Assembly (NCBI GenBank): GCA_038321235.1
Contig: JBBQEU010000034.1
Location: 1 to 28,341 of the forward strand
Length of the DNA: 28,341 nucleotides
Reading direction: 5' to 3'
Origin: Sva-07 sp038321235
Lineage (GTDB): Bacteria; Actinomycetota; Acidimicrobiia; Acidimicrobiales; Ilumatobacteraceae
Numbering within the stretch: the stretch's first letter is position 1; the number at the start of each line of letters is the position of its first letter. This document shows positions 1 to 7,254 of the stretch, in pieces. A program made the translations under genes and the position numbers. The notes under the pieces are model-generated. The model was not told where the DNA came from and did not search any database. It was given only the letters and a program-made list of their open reading frames with translations.

Positions 1-4
1 TGAA

Positions 5-2557
5 CTATAACCCATATGTGCGCGACTGCTCGTCGACCTTGGCCGTGTACTCCTTGAAGACGTCGTAGCGACCGGTGCGGGTGGCGTGCTGGAGCTTGAA
101 CACCGTCTCGGGGTTGAACAAGTGCAACTCGCCCTCGCGGCGCCACTGGTACTCGCCGCCCAGTTCGAGCTTGCGGTGAGCGCGCTCTTCGGGACGGGAC
201 GGGTTCGCCATGGCGTGACGGGCGGCGACCTCGGCGGCTATCTCCTCGAGGCCGATGCCGCCGAGCTGCGAGATCGTGCCGGTGAAGTAGGCGTCGACCA
301 CGGTCTTGCCGAGCCCGATCGCCTCGAAGATCTGGGCGCCGGTGTACGACGCAACCGTCGACACACCCATCTTCGACATGATCTTGAGCACACCCTTGCC
401 ACTGGCCTTGATGTAGTTCTTGACCGCCTTGACCGAATCCATCCCGCCGAGGCCGTGCATCTCCTCGGCGATCAGGTCCTCGATCGACTCGAACGCCAGA
501 TACGGGTTGATCGCGCCGGCGCCGTATCCGATGAGGAGCGCCATGTGGTGCACCTCGCGGGCGTCACCAGCCTCGACGATCAGACCGGCCATCGTGCGCT
601 GCTTGGTGCGCACCAGGTGATGGTGCACGGCAGCGGTCAGCAGCAGCGACGGAATCGGGGCCTCGACCGTGTCGGCGTTGCGGTCCGAGAGCACGATGAT
701 GCGGGCGCCCGCTTCGATCGCGTCGGACGCCTGCTGGCAGACGCGGTCGAGCGCTGCGCGAAGGCCGGAACCGCCGTCGCTCACTCGATACAGCCCCGAC
801 ACCACCTTGGCCTGGAGGCCCGGGCGGGTGCCGTCGTCGTTGATGTGGATGATCTTCGCGAGTTCGTCGTTGTCGATGATCGGGAACGGCAGCGACAACT
901 GCCGACAGCTCTCGGGTCCAGGGTCGAGCAGGTTGGCCTCGGGCCCGACCGACGACGACACCGCGGTGACAACCTCTTCTCGGATCGCATCCAGGGGCGG
1001 ATTGGTCACCTGTGCGAAGAGCTGCTTGAAGTAGTCGAACAGCAACCGGGGGCGCTCGGAGAGCACGGCCAGCGGGGTGTCGGTGCCCATCGATCCCAGG
1101 GCCTCTCCGCCGCTCGCTGCCATCGGCGTGATGAGGATCTTGAGTTCCTCGTGGGTGTAGCCGAACATCTGCTGGCGCCGCAGCACGCTGTCGTGGCTGA
1201 ACACGACGTGCTCACGTTCGGGCAGATCAGGCAACGCCACCATGCCGTCTGCCAGCCAGTCGCCGTAGGGGTGCAGACCAGCGAGTTCGGACTTGATCTC
1301 GTCGTCGCTGACGATGCGTCCCTGGCGGGTGTCGATCAGGAACATCTTGCCCGGCTGGAGCCGGCCCTTGGCGACGACCTTGGCCGGATCGACGTCGATC
1401 ACCCCGACCTCCGACGCCATGACCACGATGTCGTCGTCGGTCACCCAGTAACGGCTGGGTCGCAGACCGTTGCGGTCGAGGACGGCACCGATCACCTCGC
1501 CGTCGGTGAAGGCCACGCTCGCCGGGCCGTCCCACGGCTCCATCATCGCGGCGTGGAACCGGTAGAAGTCGCGCTGTTCCTGCGACATCGTCTCGTGGTT
1601 CTCCCATGCTTCCGGGATCATCATCAGTATCGCGTGGTGGATCGGGTAGCCACCGAGGTGGAGGAGCTCGAGCACTTCGTCGAACCGTGCAGTGTCCGAC
1701 GAACCTGGGGTGCAGATCGGGAACGCTTGGTCGATGCCCGGGAGTAGATCGCTCGCGAGCATTGCCTCGCGAGCGCGCATCCAGTTCTGGTTGCCCTGCA
1801 CGGTGTTGATCTCACCGTTGTGCGCGACGAATCGGTAGGGGTGCGCGAGCGGCCACGACGGGAACGTGTTGGTCGAGAACCGCGAGTGCACGAGCAGCAA
1901 CGCCGATTCGACCCGAGGATCGAGGAGATCGGGGAAGAACTCGCTCAGCTGCGGCGTGGTCAGCATGCCCTTGTAGACGATCGTCCGCGACGACAACGAC
2001 GCGAAGTAGGTGTCGAGCTCGCCCTCGAGCTCGCGTCGGCTGCGCTTGCGGGCCACGAACGCCATGCGGTCGAGTTCGATCCCGGTGGCACCATCGGGGT
2101 CGGAGACGAACAACTGCTTGAACGTCGGCATCGCCGCCCGGGCGGTCTGGCCGAGGCAGTCGGGGTTGATCGGGAGGTCACGCCACCCGAGGACGGTCAG
2201 GCCAACCTCCTCGACCGTTGCCTCGATCGCGGCAATGGCCTTCTCACAGGCCCCCGGGTCGGCAGGCAAAAACGCGATACCCGCCGCATAGGCGCCGGCG
2301 ACGGGGAGGTCGAATTCGACGACATCGCGCAGGAATGCGTCGGGAACCTGGATGAGAATGCCGGCGCCGTCACCGGTGTCCGGCTCGGCACCGGTTGCTC
2401 CACGGTGCTCCATGTTCGTCAGTGCCTGGAGACCGGTGAGCACCAACTCGTTGCTGCGCACGCCCTTCAGATGGGCAACGAACGACACACCGCACGAGTC
2501 GTGTTCGTTCCTGGGGTCGTACAGGCCGATCGGGCCGGGGGGCTGTTGCATCATCAC
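5..2557 (-). CDS. gltB: Glutamate synthase (NADPH) large subunit, N-terminal 850 residues, stop at window edge
   Basis: GltB makes two glutamates from glutamine and 2-oxoglutarate in ammonia assimilation. The visible part holds the class II glutamine amidotransferase domain, with the nucleophile Cys22 in EHDSCGV exposed once a short propeptide is removed. The central domain follows, and the text continues to the conserved GGEYQWRREGELHLFNPETV stretch and VDEQSR. Full-length GltB is about 1,500 residues, so the FMN/Fe-S synthase domain and the GXGXG domain are absent here. Similarity to the family stops at VDEQSR; the next codons (TYGL, stop) lie in an AT-rich stretch at bases 1-19 that looks unlike the rest of the gene. 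I think this is a contig-end artefact or a junction rather than a working short protein. The start could be GTG (2557) or either of the next two ATG codons; no strong ribosome binding site is visible. Confidence 0.93.
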   Translation of the reverse strand: MMMQQPPGPIGLYDPRNEHDSCGVSFVAHLKGVRSNELVLTGLQALTNMEHRGATGAEPDTGDGAGILIQVPDAFLRDVVEFDLPVAGAYAAGIAFLPADPGACEKAIAAIEATVEEVGLTVLGWRDLPINPDCLGQTARAAMPTFKQLFVSDPDGATGIELDRMAFVARKRSRRELEGELDTYFASLSSRTIVYKGMLTTPQLSEFFPDLLDPRVESALLLVHSRFSTNTFPSWPLAHPYRFVAHNGEINTVQGNQNWMRAREAMLASDLLPGIDQAFPICTPGSSDTARFDEVLELLHLGGYPIHHAILMMIPEAWENHETMSQEQRDFYRFHAAMMEPWDGPASVAFTDGEVIGAVLDRNGLRPSRYWVTDDDIVVMASEVGVIDVDPAKVVAKGRLQPGKMFLIDTRQGRIVSDDEIKSELAGLHPYGDWLADGMVALPDLPEREHVVFSHDSVLRRQQMFGYTHEELKILITPMAASGGEALGSMGTDTPLAVLSERPRLLFDYFKQLFAQVTNPPLDAIREEVVTAVSSSVGPEANLLDPGPESCRQLSLPFPIIDNDELAKIIHINDDGTRPGLQAKVVSGLYRVSDGGSGLRAALDRVCQQASDAIEAGARIIVLSDRNADTVEAPIPSLLLTAAVHHHLVRTKQRTMAGLIVEAGDAREVHHMALLIGYGAGAINPYLAFESIEDLIAEEMHGLGGMDSVKAVKNYIKASGKGVLKIMSKMGVSTVASYTGAQIFEAIGLGKTVVDAYFTGTISQLGGIGLEEIAAEVAARHAMANPSRPEERAHRKLELGGEYQWRREGELHLFNPETVFKLQHATRTGRYDVFKEYTAKVDEQSRTYGL

Positions 2558-2595
2558 ATCCGCGTGTCTCGAAATTGCACGGCCCCGTGGTGGAT

Positions 2596-2613
2596 CCGGT
2601 CATCGTTGACCGG
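2596..2613. promoter_or_regulatory. Perfect inverted repeat in the gltB / hydrolase divergent region
   Basis: CCGGTCA-TCGT-TGACCGG is a perfect 7-bp inverted repeat with a 4-nt centre. It lies about 40 bp upstream of gltB (-) and 140 bp upstream of the divergent hydrolase (+). Its position and symmetry fit an operator or a leader hairpin. I see no convincing -35/-10 pair around it, and the 195-bp intergenic region shows nothing else I can name. Confidence 0.4.
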
Positions 2614-2752
2614 TGGGAGCGATCGACGGTGACCTGCTCACACGGGGTGCCCGAGACAACGCTGGCTCGATGCGGGGAAAACACATCATAGGGGTCAGGA
2701 CCTGCCGTCGGAAAGTTCGTTCGCTCGTGATTCCGGAGACCAGACTCACCAC

Positions 2753-3559
2753 ATGGCGCACCAGCACACCACCACCGCCCCAGACGGCACCGCGATCGCC
2801 TGGAGCCGAACCGGCTCTGGCCACCCGGTGGTGCTGGTGCACGGCATCACCGAATCGGCCTCCTCGTTCGATCCGGTCATCACGCGCCTCGCCACCACCA
2901 ACGAGGTGATCACCCTCGACCTACGTGGCCACGGCGAGTCCGGTCTCGCCGCCGACTACGGACTCGCGCCGATGGCTGGCGACGTGGCAGCGGTCATCAC
3001 CGCAGCCGATGTGTCTCGCCCGCACCTCGTCGGCCATTCGCTCGGCGGTGCCGTGGTCACGGCGGCTGGCTCGATGCTCGACGTGACGAGCGTGGTCGAC
3101 ATCGACCAGTCACTCCAGCTCGCCGCGTTCAAGGACCAGCTCGCCCTGGCCGAACCGATGCTGCGCGACCCCGAGCAGTACCAGCTCGTGGTCGACGCGA
3201 TGTTCGAGATGATGATGGGCGAACTGCTGTCGGCCGACGAGCAGACCCGGTTGAACGGACTGCGCCGAGCCGACCACGACGTGGTGCTCGGATCGTGGGA
3301 GCTGCTCTTGACCCAACCCGTGGAGGAGATCTCGGCCGCGGTCGATGCAGCGCTGGCTGGTTACCTGGGCCGGGACGTGCCGTATCTCGCGCTGTTCGGC
3401 CTCGACCCCGGCGACGGCTACGCCGCCTGGCTCTCCGAGCGCATCTCCGGATCGGTCGTGGAGTTCTGGGACGGCCCCGATCACCAGTACGGCCACTACC
3501 CGCACCTCGTCGACCCTGACCGCTTCGTCACCCGCCTCCGCGACTTCTGGAGCACCTGA
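2753..3559 (+). CDS. Alpha/beta hydrolase
   Basis: A 268-residue alpha/beta-hydrolase-fold enzyme. Visible elements are the oxyanion-hole strand VVLVHGITES near residue 27, the LRGHGESG segment, the nucleophile elbow GHSLGG (Ser nucleophile, about residue 95), an acidic loop around FGLDPGDG that may carry the catalytic Asp, and a C-terminal DHQYGHYPH segment that may supply the catalytic His. The substrate cannot be told from sequence; relatives include esterases, haloperoxidase-like enzymes and C-C bond hydrolases. There is no signal peptide, so it is probably cytoplasmic. It is divergent from gltB and convergent with the flavodoxin-like gene, so it is probably transcribed alone. A GGAG lies 14 nt before the ATG, rather far for a ribosome binding site. 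Confidence 0.85.
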   Translation: MAHQHTTTAPDGTAIAWSRTGSGHPVVLVHGITESASSFDPVITRLATTNEVITLDLRGHGESGLAADYGLAPMAGDVAAVITAADVSRPHLVGHSLGGAVVTAAGSMLDVTSVVDIDQSLQLAAFKDQLALAEPMLRDPEQYQLVVDAMFEMMMGELLSADEQTRLNGLRRADHDVVLGSWELLLTQPVEEISAAVDAALAGYLGRDVPYLALFGLDPGDGYAAWLSERISGSVVEFWDGPDHQYGHYPHLVDPDRFVTRLRDFWST

Positions 3560-3591
3560 CCGCTCGACATCGCGGACCGTCGCGCGCTCCT

Positions 3592-3632
3592 CGATCTGCG
3601 CCCCCTCCGTCCCACCGCACGATCTGCGCCCC
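3592..3632. repeat. Two copies of a 13-bp direct repeat
   Basis: CGATCTGCGCCCC occurs at 3592-3604 and 3620-3632, a period of 28 nt, in the short gap between two convergent genes. Its function is unknown; it may be part of a 3' end signal. Confidence 0.4.
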
Positions 3633-3636
3633 TCGA

Positions 3637-3653
3637 GTCCCGCATTCCGGGAC
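3637..3653. terminator. Short hairpin between convergent genes
   Basis: GTCCCG-CATTC-CGGGAC is a perfect 6-bp stem with a 5-nt loop, 78 nt after the hydrolase stop and 34 nt from the stop of the convergent flavodoxin-like gene. It has no T-tract. A bidirectional terminator is plausible from its position only. Confidence 0.4.
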
Positions 3654-3687
3654 GCTCAGGGCACAGAGAGCGCGTCGCGGTGGGAGT

Positions 3688-4407
3688 TCACCAGGCGTCG
3701 GGGTCCTGATCCGCGGCGTTGGTGTCCTCGCTCCACTGCGAGCCGACGTTGCCGCCAACTGGGAACCCGCCACGCTCGCGCAGCATCTGCGCGGTGTGCA
3801 TCAGGTTCCAGGCCATGATCGTGGCGTTCTTGTTGGTGAACTCGCTTGCGTAACCCGCTGGCACGTCGGAGCCCTCGACCGCATCGCCGTAGCTCGGGCC
3901 GGGCCCGATCTCGCCGAGCCAGCCACAGTCGGCCTGGGGCGGGATCGTGTAGCCGATGTGCGATAGGGCGTAGAGCACCTGTGACGACACCGCTTTCACG
4001 CCGTCTTCGTTACCGGTCACGACACACCCGCCCGCCTTGCCGTAGTACAGGTACTGGCCGGCGTCGTTGGTGTTGGCGCTGTAGGCGTACAGCCTCTCGA
4101 TGACCAGCGAGGTCACACTGGCCGGGGCACCGAGCCAGATCGGTGTGCCGATCACGAGGATGTCAGCGGCCATCACCTTGGCGTGAATGCCCGGCCAGTC
4201 GTCGCGTTCGTCGCCGATCGTCGTGGTGTCCTCGACCATTCCGAAGCCCACGTGGTGATCGAGCACGTGGAGCAGTTCGACGTCGACGCCCTCGGTGTCC
4301 ATGATGCCGGCCACTCGCGAGAGCAGGCGCCTGGTGTGCGACTTCGAGCCGTCGTGGCTCAACGAGCAGTTGAGGAGCAGGGCGGACAAACCATCGAATC
4401 GAGCCAT
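3688..4407 (-). CDS. Flavodoxin-like NAD(P)H-dependent FMN reductase
   Basis: A 239-residue protein of the flavodoxin-like fold. It opens with LSALLLNCSLSHDGSKSHTRRLL, the strand and phosphate-binding loop typical of NADPH-dependent FMN reductases, followed by ADILVIGTPIWLGAPASVTSLVIERL, the second FMN-contact loop. The stretch YYGKAGGCVVTGNEDG is the third flavin-binding region. It probably reduces quinones, FMN or another small acceptor in the cytoplasm. It is the last gene of a minus-strand run (GntR, LldD-type dehydrogenase, nitroreductase, crotonase), 27 nt downstream of the crotonase stop. A TACGGT hexamer 5 nt before the ATG suggests it may also have its own promoter and a leaderless transcript. 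Confidence 0.82.
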   Translation of the reverse strand: MARFDGLSALLLNCSLSHDGSKSHTRRLLSRVAGIMDTEGVDVELLHVLDHHVGFGMVEDTTTIGDERDDWPGIHAKVMAADILVIGTPIWLGAPASVTSLVIERLYAYSANTNDAGQYLYYGKAGGCVVTGNEDGVKAVSSQVLYALSHIGYTIPPQADCGWLGEIGPGPSYGDAVEGSDVPAGYASEFTNKNATIMAWNLMHTAQMLRERGGFPVGGNVGSQWSEDTNAADQDPDAW

Positions 4408-4412
4408 GCCCG

Positions 4413-4418
4413 ACCGTA
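4413..4418 (-). promoter_or_regulatory. Possible -10 hexamer, flavodoxin-like gene
   Basis: TACGGT on the minus strand ends 5 nt before the ATG at 4407. It matches the actinobacterial TANNNT -10 pattern and implies a near-leaderless mRNA. No -35 is evident. Confidence 0.4.
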
Positions 4419-4434
4419 CCCCGGTGAGGAGAGC

Positions 4435-5256
4435 TCAGACGTCGGCGAAGACCGCTGGACGCTTCTCGAAGCCGGCCATCACCGCTTCGATCTGGTTCGG
4501 CGTGCCGATCTGAGCGCCGATCAACCGACGTTCTTCGGCGAACTGTTCGGCTGCGCCGTCGTTGGCGAGACGGTTGAACAGCGACTTCGCACCCTGCACG
4601 GCGCCCGGACTCATCCCGGCGATCTCGCGGGCCATTGCCATTGCGACGTGCTTCGGGCTGTCGCTCAGCTTGGTGACGAGACCCATCTCGGCGGCCTCGA
4701 CACCGGAGAAGACGCGAGCGGTGAAGGTGAGTTCCTTGGCGATGTCGGGGCGCACCAGCTTGGACAGGATGAACGTGCCGGTCATGTCCGGGACCAGGCC
4801 CCAGTAGACCTCGCGTACCGACATCTTCGTGTCGGGGTGCACGATGCGGATGTCGGCACCGAGGGCGATCTGGAGCCCGCCACCGAGCGCATGGCCGTGT
4901 ACGGCTGCGATCACCGGGACGTCGAGTTCCTGCCAGACCCAGCAGACCTGCTGGCCGAGATGGGTGATGCGGCCCTCTGCCATCTGACCGGGATTGCCGT
5001 CCGAGCGTGTGGCCGCGCTCGACGCGTCTTCACCGCCGGCCATTGCCTGGAACGACGCGAAGTCGAGTCCAGCGCAGAACGAGGCGCCGTCACCCGACAG
5101 CACGACGGCGCGAAGCCCCGACTCGGACTTCAGTTGCTCGCCGGCTTCGGCGATCGCAGTGAACATGGCGTTGTCGAGCGCGTTGCGCTTGTCAGCACGG
5201 TTGAAGACCACGTCGGCGACGCCGTTGGTGATGGTGATGAGGACACGATCAGACAT
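4435..5256 (-). CDS. Crotonase-family protein (enoyl-CoA hydratase / dienoyl-CoA isomerase-like)
   Basis: A 273-residue crotonase. The oxyanion-hole segments are ASFCAGLDF (residues 58-66) and GHALGGGLQIALGADIRI (121-138). Around the active site the pattern is closer to dienoyl-CoA isomerase (ECH1) than to classical hydratase: Glu149 in VREVYWG and Asp157 in LVPDMTG sit where ECH1 has its catalytic Glu and Asp. The third acidic position of that family, in the GGGxD segment, is Gln129 here, which is also where hydratases carry their first catalytic Glu. A classical hydratase is therefore unlikely; an isomerase or another acyl-CoA reaction is possible. It sits between a nitroreductase (60-nt gap) and a flavodoxin-like reductase on the same strand, probably in one operon. 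Confidence 0.85.
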   Translation of the reverse strand: MSDRVLITITNGVADVVFNRADKRNALDNAMFTAIAEAGEQLKSESGLRAVVLSGDGASFCAGLDFASFQAMAGGEDASSAATRSDGNPGQMAEGRITHLGQQVCWVWQELDVPVIAAVHGHALGGGLQIALGADIRIVHPDTKMSVREVYWGLVPDMTGTFILSKLVRPDIAKELTFTARVFSGVEAAEMGLVTKLSDSPKHVAMAMAREIAGMSPGAVQGAKSLFNRLANDGAAEQFAEERRLIGAQIGTPNQIEAVMAGFEKRPAVFADV

Positions 5257-5316
5257 GGGCGCGAGTTTCGCACCCCGGCATCGACGCCGACGAACGGGCC
5301 GCCAGAGGGCCGTCGG

Positions 5317-5967
5317 CTACCAGGCGTCCCAGTGCAGCACGGTGTCGAGTGGGAGGCGCTTGGCGAGCTTGAAGTCGGTACCGATCGTGTAGGCGATCGG
5401 GAACAGACCAGCCTGTGTGTAGCGGTCGTGCGGAATCCCGAGCAGCTCGGCAGCTTCGGCCTCGCCGCCGTCCATCAGGTGGATCGTGGTCCACGCCGAG
5501 CCCATCGCCCGCTCACGCAGCGCCATCATGAAACTCCACACCGCCGGGAGAATCGATCCCCACTGCGACGCTCCGGCAAAGGCGGGTACTCCGTCGAGGC
5601 GACCCTCGATGCACGGAATCAACAGCATCGGCGCACGGTGGAAGTTCTCGGCGAGGTAGGTCGCCGACTCGGTGACGCGATCCTTCTGTTCGTGGCGCAG
5701 GTCGCCAGGTTCGTACTGGTTCGATCGAGCCATCGATGCGTACTTGGCGAAGTTGCGGGCGTAGATGTCCGCAAGCGCCTGCTTCTTGGCCGCGTCCTCG
5801 ACGAGCACGAACTGCCAACCCTGGCTGTTCGAACCGGTCGGCGCCTGCAGTGCGATCTCGAGGCACTCCTCGACCACCGCCCGGTCGACGGGGCGGTCGA
5901 AGTCGAGTCGCTTGCGGACCGAGCGGGTCGTCGTGAGGACTTCGTCGGCAGTGAGGTCGAGCTGCAT
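5317..5967 (-). CDS. Nitroreductase-family FMN enzyme
   Basis: A 216-residue nitroreductase. The N-terminal RSVRKRLDFDRPVD and APTGSNSQGWQFVLVED segments are the usual FMN-phosphate contacts (Arg, Ser, Asn, Gln), and the second half (GSAWTTIHLMDGGEAEAAELLGIP) is the typical C-terminal FMN-binding helix region. Members reduce nitro compounds, quinones or enoates with NAD(P)H; the substrate is not predictable here. The frame stays open far upstream into the neighbouring gene, but homology begins at MQLDLTADEV, so I place the start at the ATG at 5967, 17 nt after the stop of the upstream LldD-type gene. This spacing suggests co-transcription. Confidence 0.87.
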   Translation of the reverse strand: MQLDLTADEVLTTTRSVRKRLDFDRPVDRAVVEECLEIALQAPTGSNSQGWQFVLVEDAAKKQALADIYARNFAKYASMARSNQYEPGDLRHEQKDRVTESATYLAENFHRAPMLLIPCIEGRLDGVPAFAGASQWGSILPAVWSFMMALRERAMGSAWTTIHLMDGGEAEAAELLGIPHDRYTQAGLFPIAYTIGTDFKLAKRLPLDTVLHWDAW

Positions 5968-5984
5968 CGGACGAGTGTCGCAGT

Positions 5985-7199
5985 TCAGCCGTCGCGTCGG
6001 CGCACCAGCGAGCGGTCGATCTCGGCGACCGAACGCGCTCCGGTGAGCGCCATCGTGCGTTCCATACCCTCGCGCATCATCGAGAGCAGCTGATCGACAC
6101 CGCGTTCCCCCGCCGCGCCGAGCGCGTACAGGTAGGGGCGGCCGACGGTGACGGCATCGGCGCCGAGCGCCAGCGCCTTGACGATGTCGCTGCCGCGACG
6201 GACACCACCGTCGCAGATGATCGTGGCCTGCTCGCCCAACTCTTGGCGAACAGGTTCGACGAGCTCGAGTGGAGTGGGAGCGTCGTCGAGCTGGCGACCA
6301 CCGTGATTCGACAAGCCGATCCCCTGCACCCCCATCGCAACTGCCTGTTTTGCGTCGGCGACTGTCTGGATTCCCTTGAGCACGATCGGGCCGTCCCAGA
6401 TCGAGCGCAACCACTCGATGTCGTTCCACGACAGCGACTGGTCGAAATGACTGGCGACCTTGTTCGCCAGCTTGATCGGCGTCGAGCCATCCATCTCGCT
6501 GCGACCGACGACGTTCGCGAACTTGATCGGTTCGTTGCGCAGGAAGTCGAGCGTCCATCCCGGATGCAACGCGCCGTCGACGAGGGTCCACGGACCGATC
6601 TTCGGCGGCAGGGTGAAGCCGCGCCGCACGTCACGCTCGCGCCGGCCGAGGACCGCGGTGTCGACCGTCAACCAGACCGTGGTGTAGCCAGCAGACTTCG
6701 CGCGTGCGACCAGTTCCTCGACCAATGGCCGATCGCGCCAGGTGTAGATCTGGAACCACTTGTCTCCCGCACCGACCGCCGCCACCTCCTCGATCGAACG
6801 AGTCCCCATGGTCGACAACGAGTACGGAATCCCGGCACGGTGGGCCGCCCGTGCAACGGCCAGCTCACCTTGCGAATCCGCAATACGCGTGTATCCCGTC
6901 GGCGCGATGACGAGCGGCATCGACAGCTTCTGACCGAACAGCGTGGTCGACGTGTCGAGATTGCTGACGTCGCGAAGCACGCGCGGCTCGAACTGATACC
7001 GGGCAAAGGCATCGAGATTGCGCGCCATCGAACGTTCGTCCTCGGCACCCCCGTCGATGTAGTCGAAGACGCCTCGTGGGAGCCGACGGCGCGCGACCCG
7101 GCGCATGTCGTCGACCGACACGCACTGCTGCAGCCGGCGCTCGACCGGGTCCAGGGTCGGGCGCCTGAACTGGACGACGGACCGAAACGTCTCGAGCAT
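5985..7199 (-). CDS. lldD: FMN-dependent alpha-hydroxy-acid dehydrogenase (LldD type)
   Basis: A 404-residue member of the lactate/glycolate oxidase family, closest in my memory to mycobacterial LldD2 (opening VVQFRRPTLDPVERRL, then RRVARRRLPRGVFDYIDGGAEDE). Catalytic and FMN residues are all visible: Tyr47 (FDYIDGG), Tyr152 (QIYTWRD), Asp180 (LTVDTAV), Lys275 (VLKGIQT), and His299 with Arg302 (SNHGGRQLD). It oxidises a 2-hydroxy acid, probably L-lactate, passing electrons to an unknown acceptor. A GGAGA at 7206-7210 lies 6 nt before the ATG at 7199, so I prefer this start; the in-frame ATG at 7223 falls inside a palindrome and would add eight residues that do not look conserved. It follows a GntR regulator gene and precedes a nitroreductase. 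Confidence 0.9.
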   Translation of the reverse strand: MLETFRSVVQFRRPTLDPVERRLQQCVSVDDMRRVARRRLPRGVFDYIDGGAEDERSMARNLDAFARYQFEPRVLRDVSNLDTSTTLFGQKLSMPLVIAPTGYTRIADSQGELAVARAAHRAGIPYSLSTMGTRSIEEVAAVGAGDKWFQIYTWRDRPLVEELVARAKSAGYTTVWLTVDTAVLGRRERDVRRGFTLPPKIGPWTLVDGALHPGWTLDFLRNEPIKFANVVGRSEMDGSTPIKLANKVASHFDQSLSWNDIEWLRSIWDGPIVLKGIQTVADAKQAVAMGVQGIGLSNHGGRQLDDAPTPLELVEPVRQELGEQATIICDGGVRRGSDIVKALALGADAVTVGRPYLYALGAAGERGVDQLLSMMREGMERTMALTGARSVAEIDRSLVRRRDG

Positions 7200-7205
7200 T
7201 CCCAT

Positions 7206-7210
7206 TCTCC
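7206..7210 (-). promoter_or_regulatory. Ribosome binding site deciding the LldD start
   Basis: GGAGA on the minus strand, 6 nt before the ATG at 7199. It sits too close to the ATG at 7205 and downstream of the ATG at 7223, so it supports the shortest start. Confidence 0.6.
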
Positions 7211-7221
7211 AGATCGTACGC

Positions 7222-7252
7222 ATCTCGATCGGGGTCAGACCCCAATCGAGAT
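7222..7252. terminator. Palindrome with GTC-A-GAC centre after the GntR gene
   Basis: Arms ATCTCGATCGGGGTC and GACCCCAATCGAGAT pair at 14 of 15 positions around a central A at 7237. It begins 2 nt after the GntR stop codon (minus strand) and lies upstream of the LldD ribosome binding site. It resembles three other palindromes in this window with the same GTC-W-GAC centre. It may be a terminator or attenuator between regulator and enzyme genes; there is no T-tract. Confidence 0.6.
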
Positions 7253-7254
7253 CG

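Noticed and set aside
86..1747. Long plus-strand open frame (553 codons) across gltB
   Set aside because: It lies opposite gltB, which has clear homology, and its translation is rich in Arg, Asp, His and Val without domains, as expected of antisense frames in GC-rich DNA.
4183..6093. Plus-strand open frame of 636 codons across three minus-strand genes
   Set aside because: It spans the flavodoxin-like, crotonase and nitroreductase genes on the opposite strand and their gaps. The translation shows no recognisable motif.
5317..6591. Single 424-codon frame suggesting a fusion upstream of the nitroreductase
   Set aside because: The first 208 codons run through the LldD-type gene in another frame and are Arg-rich noise; nitroreductase homology starts at the ATG at 5967.
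5985..7199. MftD (mycofactocin-system dehydrogenase)
   Set aside because: The N-terminal and central sequence follow the LldD2 pattern rather than MftD as I remember it, and no mycofactocin genes are nearby.
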